From Blautia sp. (GTDB lineage Bacteria; Bacillota; Clostridia; Lachnospirales; Lachnospiraceae), in NCBI GenBank assembly GCA_017475035.1, contig JAFVGK010000087.1, forward strand, positions 30,630-94,629: a DNA stretch of 64,000 nucleotides, read 5' to 3'. Under the pieces are notes generated by a model, which ran no database searches, was not told where the DNA came from, and saw nothing but the letters and a program-made list of their open reading frames with translations. Below are positions 35,011 through 44,264 of the stretch, piece by piece. The translations under genes and the position numbers were made by a program. How positions within the stretch are numbered: position 1 is the stretch's first letter; each line of letters begins with the position of its first letter.

Positions 35011-35325
35011 TCAATTTTCATCCATTGTGCCGAGAACTTCTTCGATCGCGCTCTGAAGAATCTCATCGCCATTATCTTCTTCGTCATCCTCAACCTGTTT
35101 CTTAAAAAGGAAATCCCAGCCGCCGCGATAGAAAGAAAATGCTCCATCCTCCTGCAAAGCAGGATTAAACTGAACCGTACGATTCACCAGTTCCCAGCCA
35201 TCATCGTAAAAAGCCGCCACGATCGCTTCAAGACGGGGATAAGACTCTATACAGAACCATTTCCCATTATAATGGTCGATGCTGTTGCCGTCATGCAGAT
35301 TCACAAGTTTTACCAGTGTCTTCAT
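35011..35325 (-). CDS. Small acidic hypothetical protein
   Basis: A 104-residue protein, unrecognised. The N-terminal two thirds look folded (KLVNLHDGNSIDHYNGKWF, RLEAIVAAFYDDGWELVNRT), with aromatic residues throughout, and the C-terminus is very acidic (EDDEEDNGDEI). There is no signal peptide or membrane segment. The ATG at 35,325 has GGAGG eight bases upstream; an in-frame ATG at 35,331 lies only two bases from GGAGG and is less likely. It stands alone, convergent with the leader-peptide gene. Confidence 0.6.
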   Translation of the reverse strand: MKTLVKLVNLHDGNSIDHYNGKWFCIESYPRLEAIVAAFYDDGWELVNRTVQFNPALQEDGAFSFYRGGWDFLFKKQVEDDEEDNGDEILQSAIEEVLGTMDEN

Positions 35326-35408
35326 ACACATCACCTCCGGGAAGTCCGAATCAGATTCTGATCTCTTGCCAACGATGACAGTATACTCCCTTTGGCTTTT
35401 TCATGTCT

Positions 35409-36017
35409 TTAAACCGACAGTTTAACTGACCGCATCTTCTGTTGCTCTTGTTTTGCCAGCAGCCAGGCCATAACGTGTACAGACTGTTGAAATTTCCCTT
35501 GATGGATCAAAGCCTCAATCTCTTCTCCGGTAAGCAGCTTTACGTCCAGATACTCTGTCTCATCCAGATGCTGGCCGCTGATTTTCCTGCAGTTCTGTGC
35601 AAGATAAACATATGCATAATTGTCCGCGATGGTGGCGTTAGAGGGAATCGTAAGCAAGTGAGTCCATTCATCGGACGTATAACCTGTCTCCTCCTGAAGC
35701 TCACGTCTGGCGCAGGCAAGAGCGGTTTCCGCTTCTTCCCGGCTGCCATATTCCTTTCCGTCGTTCCTTTCAATTCCTCCTGCAGGAAATTCCGTCGTGA
35801 CCTCCTTGATTCCCTGCCGGAACTGACGGACACAAAGATATTTCCCGTCTTCATCTGATGCAACGATTACCGTGTAGTCTCTCCTGCTGTAACTGTAGTA
35901 CGGCTCAAAAACACGCCCGTCCGGGTAGCGATAGGCGGATCGCCTGAAATCGATCCACTCATCCTGAACGATGTGTTCTCTGCTTATTTCCTCCCATATC
36001 AGATCTTTATCTTCCAT
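35409..36017 (-). CDS. NUDIX hydrolase (ADP-ribose pyrophosphatase-like)
   Basis: A 202-residue NUDIX enzyme that cleaves nucleoside diphosphates linked to another moiety. The Nudix box G-x5-E-x7-REUxEExGU is complete (GSREEAE then RRELQEETGY). EFPAGGIERNDG precedes it, as in ADP-ribose pyrophosphatases, and AYVYLAQNC lies downstream. The start at 36,017 (MEDKDLIW) has GGAG six bases upstream. A family A repeat (A8) lies between it and the HD-kinase gene. Confidence 0.9.
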   Translation of the reverse strand: MEDKDLIWEEISREHIVQDEWIDFRRSAYRYPDGRVFEPYYSYSRRDYTVIVASDEDGKYLCVRQFRQGIKEVTTEFPAGGIERNDGKEYGSREEAETALACARRELQEETGYTSDEWTHLLTIPSNATIADNYAYVYLAQNCRKISGQHLDETEYLDVKLLTGEEIEALIHQGKFQQSVHVMAWLLAKQEQQKMRSVKLSV

Positions 36018-36060
36018 AAGGTTCTCCAACCAGTTCTTAATTTTTTTCAATAACAATCAC

Positions 36061-36154
36061 ATGATTACATCGACAAAAGCCTGATTCTACGGATTGCTTC
36101 GCAGCGGAGCTGTTGACACGATCCTGTATGCATGACCTTTTGTCCTCTGAATCA
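36061..36154. repeat. Dispersed repeat family A, copy A8
   Basis: On the minus strand TGATGATTCAGAGGACAAAA begins within two bases of the stop codon of the HD-kinase gene, and the element ends CTTTTGTCGATGTAATCAT. The inner part includes CAGCTCCGCTGCGAAGCAAT, almost identical to A1. Confidence 0.75.
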
Positions 36155-37645
36155 TCACTTATCAAATACCAGGGTATCCAGTTTCTCAGCCAGTTTTGCC
36201 GTTTCTTCCAGATAGTGATGGATCCTTGCCTGATCCTCCGCTGTGATCATCCCTTTCCTGCGAAGCTTGCGGATCTTTCGAATATAGCACAGAATGGAGG
36301 CCTTTTCCTTCACTTCCCTGAGTTTGTCCTCATCGTCCGTATCCAGATAGTGTTTCAGAAAAAAAACGAAAAACTGACAGGCCGTTTCATAGGAAAAGCC
36401 CATAAACTTTTCGACTGCAGCCGGATCATCTTCTCCCAGTACCACATAAAAATAATAGATATCACTGATTTCTGCGATCGGATGCCCTGAGGCAATCCTG
36501 CCCATATCTATGAGAAGAGGCTCTCCTTTCTGCAAAAATACATTTCCTGTATGGAAATCACCGTGAACCAGCGTGTCTGCAGCCGAAATGGCGTCAATAT
36601 ATTTCCGGCATCTTTCGGCAAGCGCTTCATCTTCAAATCCAATTCCTTCATTGATATAGCAAAGCAATCTTTCCGAAACAGACGAAAACCCGTCTTCTTT
36701 CGAAACCGAAATGCTATGAATTTTAAGAGCCAGTTCGGCCATGATGGCGGCATACGCTTCCACCTGCTTCGGTCTTTTTGCAATGTGGTCAGAAACCGTT
36801 ACGGAATCCAGCAATTCATACATGGCTCCATACTGATCTCCGACAGATACGATTCCAAACGAAATCGATGTGGGAATACCCAGAATAAAAGCCTTCCTGC
36901 TGAGATTAACTTCCTCCTCCACATCGCGATAGGTGTTATTTTGGTTGAATACCTTCACGACCAGTTCATCATCATAACGGTACACACAGCCCTTAGCTCC
37001 CCGTCCAAGGAGCTTGCAGCCATCCATGGAAACCTCTTTGTACTTCTTGTATCGGGCTTTGCTCGAATCAAAGGTCCCTGGCCAGATAAAATTAATATGC
37101 TTGATAAACTCCTTAAACGCCCCTGTTTTATTCAGCCGGAGCTCCACTATTTCCGCGACACTCTTGTAATACCAGCATTGGAAAACAGGATTTTTCTGGT
37201 TAAGTTTCTCCCACAGCTCTTCTCCGTATTCAGCATAAGCCCCTGCCAGGGATCGGATATTGGAAAGCTTATCCGCCAGCCACAGCATCTGAACGCCGAT
37301 ATCCTTGCTGTTCTTTAAAACCTGCAGGGATTCTGCTTTGCGCTGATTCCAGGAAGAAGCTCTGTCTTTCTCGGGATATTTATTTTCCGATTCAGAGTCA
37401 ACCAGTTCCGCCACCCTTTTTCCGAAGCGTTTCTCAATCTCCTCCAAAGTACCGTCTGTATCTTCCACAACATCGTGCAGGATGCCGGCTGTTATGATCT
37501 CCTCATCGCTGGTCATCATGGACAGGATCTGCGCCACTTCAATCGGATGCAGAATATAGGGAGTTTCTGTAAATTTACGGATTTTTCCCTGGTGCAAGAT
37601 CGTTGCCGTGATAATGGCTTCTTCCAACATCTTCATCATATCCAC
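36155..37645 (-). CDS. Fusion of an HD (RelA/SpoT-like) hydrolase domain and an aminoglycoside phosphotransferase-like kinase domain
   Basis: A 496-residue protein. Residues ~1-150 are an HD domain of the SpoT/MESH1 hydrolase type: PYILHPIEVAQIL, AGILHDVVEDTDGTLEEIE and LADKLSNIRSLA are its metal and substrate motifs. Residues ~205-430 are a phosphotransferase fold: glycine-rich LGRGAKGCVYRYDDE, a Lys in LVVKVF, the catalytic loop VHGDFHTGNVF and the metal LIDMGRIASGHPIAEISD. A helical C-terminal tail follows. Neither domain shows loss of key residues. It may hydrolyse an alarmone-like nucleotide and phosphorylate a small molecule or sugar. I know of no assigned role for the combination. Confidence 0.8.
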   Translation of the reverse strand: MDMMKMLEEAIITATILHQGKIRKFTETPYILHPIEVAQILSMMTSDEEIITAGILHDVVEDTDGTLEEIEKRFGKRVAELVDSESENKYPEKDRASSWNQRKAESLQVLKNSKDIGVQMLWLADKLSNIRSLAGAYAEYGEELWEKLNQKNPVFQCWYYKSVAEIVELRLNKTGAFKEFIKHINFIWPGTFDSSKARYKKYKEVSMDGCKLLGRGAKGCVYRYDDELVVKVFNQNNTYRDVEEEVNLSRKAFILGIPTSISFGIVSVGDQYGAMYELLDSVTVSDHIAKRPKQVEAYAAIMAELALKIHSISVSKEDGFSSVSERLLCYINEGIGFEDEALAERCRKYIDAISAADTLVHGDFHTGNVFLQKGEPLLIDMGRIASGHPIAEISDIYYFYVVLGEDDPAAVEKFMGFSYETACQFFVFFLKHYLDTDDEDKLREVKEKASILCYIRKIRKLRRKGMITAEDQARIHHYLEETAKLAEKLDTLVFDK

Positions 37646-37854
37646 AATCCTCTATTGTTCAAAATCGATCCTGGGTAGATTTCGTTTGTGCCCACCGCTT
37701 ATTTCGGATTGCCGCATAAGAAAATGGTAAACGAATGCCGCAGGCACTCAGCACCGTCGGTCATCGATGCTGCGGATGGCACCTTACAATGGAATAAGTA
37801 TAACATGGCGTTTCAAGGATTTCTACCGAAAACTAAAAAAGTACGGCCGTAACC

Positions 37855-38289
37855 TTAGCATTTTTTCGTTCCTTCAAGCTTTCTTACCGCATCCGCAAGT
37901 GCCAGAAAATGCCCGGATTTGATGATTGCCAGACCCTGGGTTTCATCTCCGAGAACCACCAGCTGATCTCCGGCGGAAATATCAAACATTTTTCTCGCTT
38001 TTGCCGGAATGACAATCTGTCCTTTATCACCAACCGTCACCATTCCGAATAAATGCTTTCCTTTTGGGGGTAAGCCCAACCCCATGTTTTCTTCCGTCTC
38101 ATAATTAGCAAGATCATCAAGCGAAACCCCGAACATTTCCGCCAGAAGCCGGCATTTGTCCAGGTCAGGAACCGTATCTCCTGCTTCCCACTTTGCGACG
38201 GCCTGCCTGGTTACGCCGATCTTTTCCGCTATATCCTCCTGTGTCATCTGTTTCATCTTGCGCAGCTGCACCAGGTTATCCTTAAACAT
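37855..38289 (-). CDS. XRE-type regulator with SpoVT/AbrB-like C-terminal domain
   Basis: A 144-residue predicted DNA-binding protein with two binding modules. An N-terminal XRE helix-turn-helix lies at residues ~5-60 (LRKMKQMTQEDIAEKIGVTR, then QAVAKWEAGDTVPD). A swapped-hairpin AbrB-type domain lies at ~82-125 (VTVGDKGQIVIPAKARKMFD, ISAGDQLVVLGDE). Such fusions occur in clostridia as growth-phase or stress regulators. It overlaps the end of the upstream acyltransferase gene by eight bases, so it may control that membrane gene. The start has GAAGGAG about ten bases upstream. Confidence 0.85.
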   Translation of the reverse strand: MFKDNLVQLRKMKQMTQEDIAEKIGVTRQAVAKWEAGDTVPDLDKCRLLAEMFGVSLDDLANYETEENMGLGLPPKGKHLFGMVTVGDKGQIVIPAKARKMFDISAGDQLVVLGDETQGLAIIKSGHFLALADAVRKLEGTKKC

Positions 38290-39445
38290 TTCTTTTTTTC
38301 TCCTTCTTTATTCCAAGCACAGCCCATCTGAAGAACGGGATTCTGGAAATCATCTCATACAAACCGTAACCAAATGCAAAGCCTGCAGCCAGGCTCAATA
38401 CATAACAGGCCGGCGCGGGCAGAAGACCCGGCTTTGCGAAAATCAAGGCGACAGAAGAGATCCCGAGATAATGGAAGACATACAGGCCGAAGCTTTTCCT
38501 GCTCATCCATTTTGTAAAGCCGTTGCTGAAATCGCCGAATCTTGCCATGCCGGAAAGCACGGCAAGAGAACCGAAATACGAGCATGCCGCAAATAAGGGA
38601 TTTCTGTTGATTGGTTTGTCAGCATAGTTCAAGCCGCCGCAGACAATAAAATAATACACGGAAAAGATGACACACAGCGCAGCGCCTGTCAGGATCAGCG
38701 GGACCGCAAGCTTCTTCAATTTTTCCATCACTTCGTCATTAGAAAAAACATAGTATCCGAGGATGAAGAAAACAAAATAAAAGGCAAACCGATACACAGA
38801 AACGATCGGCGTGTTCAGGATCTGCCCCGCCCCCCAGGCCGGAAAGTAAAACAACGCGATCATCCAGACCGGAGTTTTGGCACCCAGCTTCAGAAGACTT
38901 CCTTTTTCGATTTTCCGGAGCAAAACAAGAATCATGCTGTACAGCCAGAGCAGATGGATAAACCACAGAACGCCGCTGCCCGACGCCACCATAATCAGAA
39001 AAATCACCGGTTTCGGAACGCCTGCCGCCGCAAGATCCGAAAAAGCCGTTCCCAGAGACATGGACACATAACCCTGGATGAACTGGAAGGCAAAAAGTCC
39101 TATCGTGGAAGGGACCAGCAGTTTCCGTGTCCTGCTCCGAATGAACTCCTTCTCCGAATGCCTGTCCAGGTATAATCCGGAGCTGATTCCGGCAACAAGA
39201 AACAATACCGGCATAAACCAGGGATAGACGAAATACTGATAGATATCCCAAGGCTGAACCTTTAAATCCGTAATCTTCCCGAGGCCTCCCAGTACCCCCT
39301 CGGCATTATACATATAGAAAACGTGATAGACCACCACAAGCACCACCGTGATCCATCTGATATTATCCAGATAGGAAAGTCTCCGTCTGTCCGTTTTGGC
39401 TCCGACCCCATCGTGTCCTGATTCATACATGTATAATTTTCTCAT
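38282..39445 (-). CDS. Membrane acyltransferase (acyltransferase 3 family)
   Basis: A 387-residue multi-pass membrane protein of the acyltransferase 3 family, which moves acyl groups to sugars of the wall, exopolysaccharide or lipids. RRRLSYLDNIRWITVVLVVVYHVFY is the family start with the catalytic His, PWFMPVLFLVAGISSG the second motif, and SRKSFGLYVFHYLG the late one; about ten helices are seen. The start at 39,445 has GGAGG seven bases upstream; an in-frame start 22 codons earlier does not. The acceptor is unknown. Confidence 0.87.
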   Translation of the reverse strand: MRKLYMYESGHDGVGAKTDRRRLSYLDNIRWITVVLVVVYHVFYMYNAEGVLGGLGKITDLKVQPWDIYQYFVYPWFMPVLFLVAGISSGLYLDRHSEKEFIRSRTRKLLVPSTIGLFAFQFIQGYVSMSLGTAFSDLAAAGVPKPVIFLIMVASGSGVLWFIHLLWLYSMILVLLRKIEKGSLLKLGAKTPVWMIALFYFPAWGAGQILNTPIVSVYRFAFYFVFFILGYYVFSNDEVMEKLKKLAVPLILTGAALCVIFSVYYFIVCGGLNYADKPINRNPLFAACSYFGSLAVLSGMARFGDFSNGFTKWMSRKSFGLYVFHYLGISSVALIFAKPGLLPAPACYVLSLAAGFAFGYGLYEMISRIPFFRWAVLGIKKEKKRNV

Positions 39446-39637
39446 AAAATTCCCTCCTTTGCAATTATTTTTAACATCATTATAAATTTCGGATAGCTGG
39501 CTGTCCACCAACTAAACCTGACAATTTACGTTGAATCATGTTCGTTTTTGTTGCTTTCTTTCCTTGTTGCTTTTCGTGGGAATAATGTTAAAATAATGAG
39601 AAGAGAGTTCTGATCATGAAGATGCGGGAGGTTTTTT

Positions 39638-41236
39638 ATGAAAACACTGATTAAAAATGCAAAAATCTATGATGGCAGCGGCGGCGAAGCTTTCATGGGT
39701 GATATCCTGATCTGCGGCGACCGGATCCAAAAAACAGCTCCTTCCATCGATGTTCCGGCAGATCAGGTCATTGATCTGCAGGGGAAGTCCGTCTCTTCCG
39801 GATTTATTGATGGGCACTCCCACAACGACTGGTTTGCCATCAAAAAGGATCCGCTGCCCTGCTTCGAGCCTTTTATCCGCCAGGGCATTACAACCTTTGT
39901 TGCCGGAAACTGCGGCGTGTCTGCCATCGGCTTTGAAAAAGACTGCCCGCACATCGACAAGCTCGGCGGTGGTCTGTTCAATTTTCAGGACACCACGGGC
40001 TGCTATGGAACGATTGACGAATTCTTTGCCGCTGTCGATGGGAATATGCCCTGCAACCTGCTGGAATTAGTCGGACACTGCTCTGCCCGCGCTGCCGCCG
40101 GAGGGAATGAAAACCGCAGGCTGACTGCCGACGAAGAAAAAGCCATGCTGGATATCATGGAGAAAGCCTTACAGCAGGGAGCGGCTGGTCTGTCTCTCGG
40201 TCTGATGTATGAACCGGGGCTTTACGCCGATGTGGAAGAACTCAGAAAAGTCGCCGCGCTCTGTGTGAAGTACAACAAACCCCTGACCGTACACCCCCGC
40301 GCAGAGTCCAAAGTCTCCATGGCTTATCCCCAGCTTTTCGGCCGCTCGCATCTTTTGCGGGCTTTTGACGAGCTGGTGGAGATTTCCCGGGGAACGCCGC
40401 TGAAGCTGCAATATTCCCATGCCATTTTTGTCGGCCGCAGCTCTTTTAAGGATAAGGACGAGCTTCTGAAACTCATGGATGAACTTCGCGCCTCCGGCAC
40501 GGATGTCATGTTCGATATCTATAACGAATGCCTGGGCGTATCGGTCATCACCGTCATCCTTCCCGGCTGGTATCAGGGCATGAGCATCGAAGAACGAAAA
40601 AAACCTCTGAACAGGATCAAACTGGCCGCTCTGGTCAAGGCCAGCAGCACGCTGCTCGGTTTCGGCTTTAAGGACATCGTAATCGCCTACATCGGGCCCG
40701 GATATGAGCGTTACGAGGGCAAATCCGTTCACCAGATCGCCAAAGAGGAAGGCATCAGCGATCTGAACGCCTACCTGAAGCTCTGTGAGCTCAGCGGCTT
40801 CCGCGGGCGCGTCAACATGGGGCCGTATTCCACGCAGGAAATCATTCACGATTTCGAGCGCAATGAGCATTGTATCTATATGACCGACGCATGGCTGGAA
40901 CCCCACGGTGTGCAGAACCCGGCGCTTTATGACTGCTATCCCAAGTTCCTGCGGGATTCCCTTCTCGGGACAGGAGATACCATGCCCAATACCATCCGCC
41001 GTATGACGGGAGCCATTGCTGACCGCTTTATGATTCCCGAGCGCGGATATCTTCGGGACGGTTACTACGCTGATCTGACCGTATTCGATGAGGAAGCCCT
41101 TCGGAACGGTACGCCGGACCGGGAAAAGCCCTTCGGCATCGATAAGGTATTCATAAACGGAACACTCGTTCTGGACGTGGATAGACTGGATCCGGATGCC
41201 CTCAAGACTGCAGGCAGGGCGATCAGGGTGCTCTGA
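39638..41236 (+). CDS. N-acyl-D-amino-acid deacylase (D-aminoacylase) family amidohydrolase
   Basis: A 532-residue metal-dependent amidohydrolase of the D-aminoacylase type. KTLIKNAKIYDGSGGEAFMG and GFIDGHSHNDW (metal HxH-type site) open it; GNCGVSAIGF, SLGLMYEPGLYADVEEL and QYSHAIFVG follow, and the C-terminal beta-sandwich ends ADLTVFDEEALRNG. It releases free D-amino acids, or acts on similar N-acyl compounds, in the cytoplasm; there is no signal peptide. It stands alone, upstream of GH43. The substrate is inferred from family. Confidence 0.82.
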   Translation: MKTLIKNAKIYDGSGGEAFMGDILICGDRIQKTAPSIDVPADQVIDLQGKSVSSGFIDGHSHNDWFAIKKDPLPCFEPFIRQGITTFVAGNCGVSAIGFEKDCPHIDKLGGGLFNFQDTTGCYGTIDEFFAAVDGNMPCNLLELVGHCSARAAAGGNENRRLTADEEKAMLDIMEKALQQGAAGLSLGLMYEPGLYADVEELRKVAALCVKYNKPLTVHPRAESKVSMAYPQLFGRSHLLRAFDELVEISRGTPLKLQYSHAIFVGRSSFKDKDELLKLMDELRASGTDVMFDIYNECLGVSVITVILPGWYQGMSIEERKKPLNRIKLAALVKASSTLLGFGFKDIVIAYIGPGYERYEGKSVHQIAKEEGISDLNAYLKLCELSGFRGRVNMGPYSTQEIIHDFERNEHCIYMTDAWLEPHGVQNPALYDCYPKFLRDSLLGTGDTMPNTIRRMTGAIADRFMIPERGYLRDGYYADLTVFDEEALRNGTPDREKPFGIDKVFINGTLVLDVDRLDPDALKTAGRAIRVL

Positions 41237-41423
41237 AAAAGCAATTCCAAAACAGATTTCCTGTAATTCTTCTAAGAACTGTAAGAAGATCCCTCTCGCA
41301 GCATACCGGTCTGATTTTCCTCATTCGGCCTTGTTGTCAATTTCAATTGTAGATCCAAGGGTCACGGTCACACAGAGCATGGTATCTGAAGAAACAACAC
41401 TACATTATCCGGGGAATGGTTTT

Positions 41424-42821
41424 ATGAAAATGTATCATTTTATATATCTGCTGATTCTGGTTCTGGCAGTATGCGGCATCGTTCCGGGCAGGACGGCTGC
41501 CGCAGGCGGGCTTCTATTTACAACATCCGTCAGCCCGGTCATAGACCCGGACGGAGCCGACCCGTTTGTCCTGAAAACGGAGGATGGTTATCTGTATACA
41601 AAGACAACCGGATCTGACATCTGTCTTGGTATGACGGACTCCATATTAAAACTCGGCGCCTGCAGCGAACAGACCGTATACCGGCCTGAAGGAAAGCTGA
41701 AGGATCTCTGGGCGCCTGAAATCTGGAAGCTGGACGGCTGCTGGTATATCTATTTCGCGGCTGTGATCCCGGGAGAAGAAATGCATCACATGTATGTGCT
41801 GAAAAATACTTCGGAAATCCCGCTGGAGGGCGAATGGAGCTGCCTGCCCGTAACAGGCATGGACGATAAGTTTGCCATTGACGGAACCATTCTGGAGCTG
41901 GGAGAGAAAAGGTATTTTCTCTGGTCAGGCTGGGAGGGGTACGAGAACGTCCGTCAGGATCTGTATCTGGCCGAGATGGTTTCTCCGACCCAGGTGAAGG
42001 AAGAGAAGATCTGTCTGTCCGTTCCGGAATATCCGTGGGAAAAAATCGGGGAGCCGCTGGTGAATGAAGGCCCTGAGATCCTGGTCAAAGGAAATACTGT
42101 CAACCTTGTCTATTCTGCCAGCGGCAGCTGGACGGATGACTACTGTCTTGGGCTTCTGACGATGAAGGCAGATGATGATCCTAAATCTCCCGAGAGCTGG
42201 AGCAAACACGAAAACCCGATAATGGAAAAAACCGGAGATGTCTACGGACCCGGCCACAATTGTTTTACCGTCTCTCCTGACGGAACACAGGATCTGATCG
42301 TATATCACGCGGCAAGGTGGAAAGGCGCAGGCTGGACCCGAAACATACGTTTCGGATATGTGGCGTTTGATGATTCCGGCTCGATTGCGGAAATGCAGCC
42401 GGTTTCCGGGGAAGAGAAGCTGCCGGTGCCATCAGGAAGCGGCAGGATTCTGTCTGTTCCACTGGAAGAGGCCGTAATCTCCGATGACCTGACCTACGTT
42501 CCCTCCGACGGCCGCACAGACCCCGTCATAAAGGGCAAATGGAAGGGAAAAACGGATATGGAGCTCTGCATAAAAGCAGAGGAAGAAGCGGAGACTGTTC
42601 TTACCCTTTCCGTCCGCACCTTTAAAACGCGGGACAGGGATCTGTGTACCCTTGGCGCAAAAACTGATTCCGGAACCAGCGCCGCTTCTGTTTATGCAGC
42701 CCAATGCCCGCAGCCGGTTTCCTTTCCGGTCAGTCTGCATCCCGGAGACAATTCTATCCGGATTTATGACATCGCAGGACGGGCAGATCTGGAAATACTG
42801 CGCATGGAGCTGATGTACTGA
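41424..42821 (+). CDS. Secreted glycoside hydrolase family 43 protein
   Basis: A 465-residue exported enzyme with a five-bladed propeller. The signal peptide is at residues ~1-27 (YLLILVLAVCGIVPG). GH43 acidic residues lie in DPDGADPFVL (base), DLWAPEIWKL and NEGPEIL (general acid). Members act on arabinan, xylan or other plant glycans as arabinofuranosidases or xylosidases. A C-terminal beta-rich region of ~130 residues may bind carbohydrate. The ATG at 41,424 is preceded by GGGGAA; in-frame codons further upstream lack a ribosome site and would hide the signal peptide. Confidence 0.82.
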   Translation: MKMYHFIYLLILVLAVCGIVPGRTAAAGGLLFTTSVSPVIDPDGADPFVLKTEDGYLYTKTTGSDICLGMTDSILKLGACSEQTVYRPEGKLKDLWAPEIWKLDGCWYIYFAAVIPGEEMHHMYVLKNTSEIPLEGEWSCLPVTGMDDKFAIDGTILELGEKRYFLWSGWEGYENVRQDLYLAEMVSPTQVKEEKICLSVPEYPWEKIGEPLVNEGPEILVKGNTVNLVYSASGSWTDDYCLGLLTMKADDDPKSPESWSKHENPIMEKTGDVYGPGHNCFTVSPDGTQDLIVYHAARWKGAGWTRNIRFGYVAFDDSGSIAEMQPVSGEEKLPVPSGSGRILSVPLEEAVISDDLTYVPSDGRTDPVIKGKWKGKTDMELCIKAEEEAETVLTLSVRTFKTRDRDLCTLGAKTDSGTSAASVYAAQCPQPVSFPVSLHPGDNSIRIYDIAGRADLEILRMELMY

Positions 42822-42828
42822 TCCGGAA

Positions 42829-42877
42829 AAAAAAACCTGAGCAAGCATCTACTGCTTCTCAGGTTTTCTTTTTTCAG
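42829..42877 (+). terminator. Terminator after the GH43 gene
   Basis: AAAACCTGAG and CTCAGGTTTT close a stem with inner AAGCA/TGCTT, followed by CTTTTTTC. It works for both strands. Confidence 0.88.
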
Positions 42878-42953
42878 TTCATCCCGTGTTCGGTTCATGG
42901 AGTCAGCAGACATCACACTGACCGCGCTGTGCGCTTTCATTCATGCTTCTGCT

Positions 42954-43466
42954 TCATAGATACGTTACAGTTTCGCTCAGTTCTTTTCTGCTGTCATGAT
43001 TCGGAAGCGGTCCGGCGCCCTCGGCAGCGTAGCCCAGATCCATCAGCATCAGAACTTCCTCGTTCTCCGGCAGCCCAAGAGCCTCTGCCGTCTTCTCCGG
43101 ATCAAGGAAATTGATCCAGCAGCTGTCCACGCCTTCATCTGCTGCAGCCAGAATCATGTGCGTCGCTACGATCGTTGCGTCCTCCACGCCGGAATCCCGC
43201 TTACCGCCCGGATAGGTGAACACGTTGTTTTTATCAAAGGCGACTGCCACAACTGTGGGAGCTCCGTAACGGCAGGGAGTAACCGTATCGATTTTTGCAA
43301 GTCCTTCCGCGGTCTGCACCACATACACATGCTGCTCCTGCAGATTCTTTGCCGTAGGCGCCAGACGCCCCGCACGAAGGATCGCTTCCAGTTTTTCTTT
43401 CTCCACCTGCCGGTCACAGTATTTCTTACAGGAATAACGTTTTTGAATGACTTCTTTGAATTCCAT
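42954..43466 (-). CDS. Nitroreductase family protein
   Basis: A 170-residue FMN-dependent NAD(P)H oxidoreductase of the nitroreductase fold. VIQKRYSCKKYCDRQVEKE is the conserved N-terminal flavin-binding segment. LAPTAKNLQEQHVYVV and DEGVDSCWINFLDPE follow, and the C-terminal LMDLGYAAEGAGPLPNHDSR is typical of the short form. It is transcribed four bases after the flavodoxin gene, which suggests that flavodoxin is its electron donor. GAGGT lies upstream. Confidence 0.9.
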   Translation of the reverse strand: MEFKEVIQKRYSCKKYCDRQVEKEKLEAILRAGRLAPTAKNLQEQHVYVVQTAEGLAKIDTVTPCRYGAPTVVAVAFDKNNVFTYPGGKRDSGVEDATIVATHMILAAADEGVDSCWINFLDPEKTAEALGLPENEEVLMLMDLGYAAEGAGPLPNHDSRKELSETVTYL

Positions 43467-43470
43467 ATGC

Positions 43471-43881
43471 TTACCTCACAATCTTTCCGGCAAACTCTGC
43501 CGCTGCTTTCAAATCTTCTTCATTTGGCCGTCCTTTATGAATACCTTTGAATTCGCCTTTGCAGTGAAACTCGCGCTCATCCATAGGAATGCCAACCTTA
43601 TCTGCCTCTGCCTTGACCTTCTTGTAGGTGGAATTCAACATGCAGGCAGAACCAAAATTGACGATCTTTCCCACCATGTTTTTGTCCAGAGACCGGACGA
43701 AATCGCGAACCTCCGGATCAATGCTGAAAGCATAGTAGGAATTGCCCAGGAACAGAATGTCCACCGGTTCCGTAACCGGAGAACTGATGGGAAGCGCTTC
43801 TGTCCCGACAGCTTTGGCAACAGCCTCCGCAAGGCGCTTTGTATTCCCTGTTTTTGTATAGTACCTGACTGCCACTTTCAT
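43471..43881 (-). CDS. Flavodoxin-like protein
   Basis: A 136-residue short-chain flavodoxin. VAVRYYTKTGNTKRLAEAVA is the phosphate-binding FMN loop (TxTGNT), and LFLGNSYYAFSIDPEVRDFV is the second loop. The start at 43,881 (MKVAVRYYTK) places the loop at the correct distance; an earlier in-frame start adds a charged tail that flavodoxins lack. It is paired with the nitroreductase gene. Confidence 0.88.
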   Translation of the reverse strand: MKVAVRYYTKTGNTKRLAEAVAKAVGTEALPISSPVTEPVDILFLGNSYYAFSIDPEVRDFVRSLDKNMVGKIVNFGSACMLNSTYKKVKAEADKVGIPMDEREFHCKGEFKGIHKGRPNEEDLKAAAEFAGKIVR

Positions 43882-44264
43882 AATGTCTGTCCTCTCAATA
43901 CTTTTTGAACTGAGTAACTCTTCCTTTTTCACATCCCACCCTGTTTCAATGATTTACCCATAAGGGTGGAACGCAAGACAGTATACAACAAAAAGCAGAG
44001 TTTTGCAATTACCGCATCGATGTTGGCTGGGTTGTTTCATCGTCCTCTATTTTCTGAATGTTCCTTCACTTCTTCTTTTTTCCGTTTTTGGCTGTGAAAC
44101 AGGATCTTGCGAAAATCATCGGCAAGTTATAGGCAAGTAAAAATCATCCCCATATGGGCAAATATTTCATTGGATGGCGATTTTGTTGCTTCGGCTGTTG
44201 GAGTGCCGCAGCAACAAAACCGGCTGCTACATCTGTAAATTCTCCGGTAATTTCGTGACTCAGA

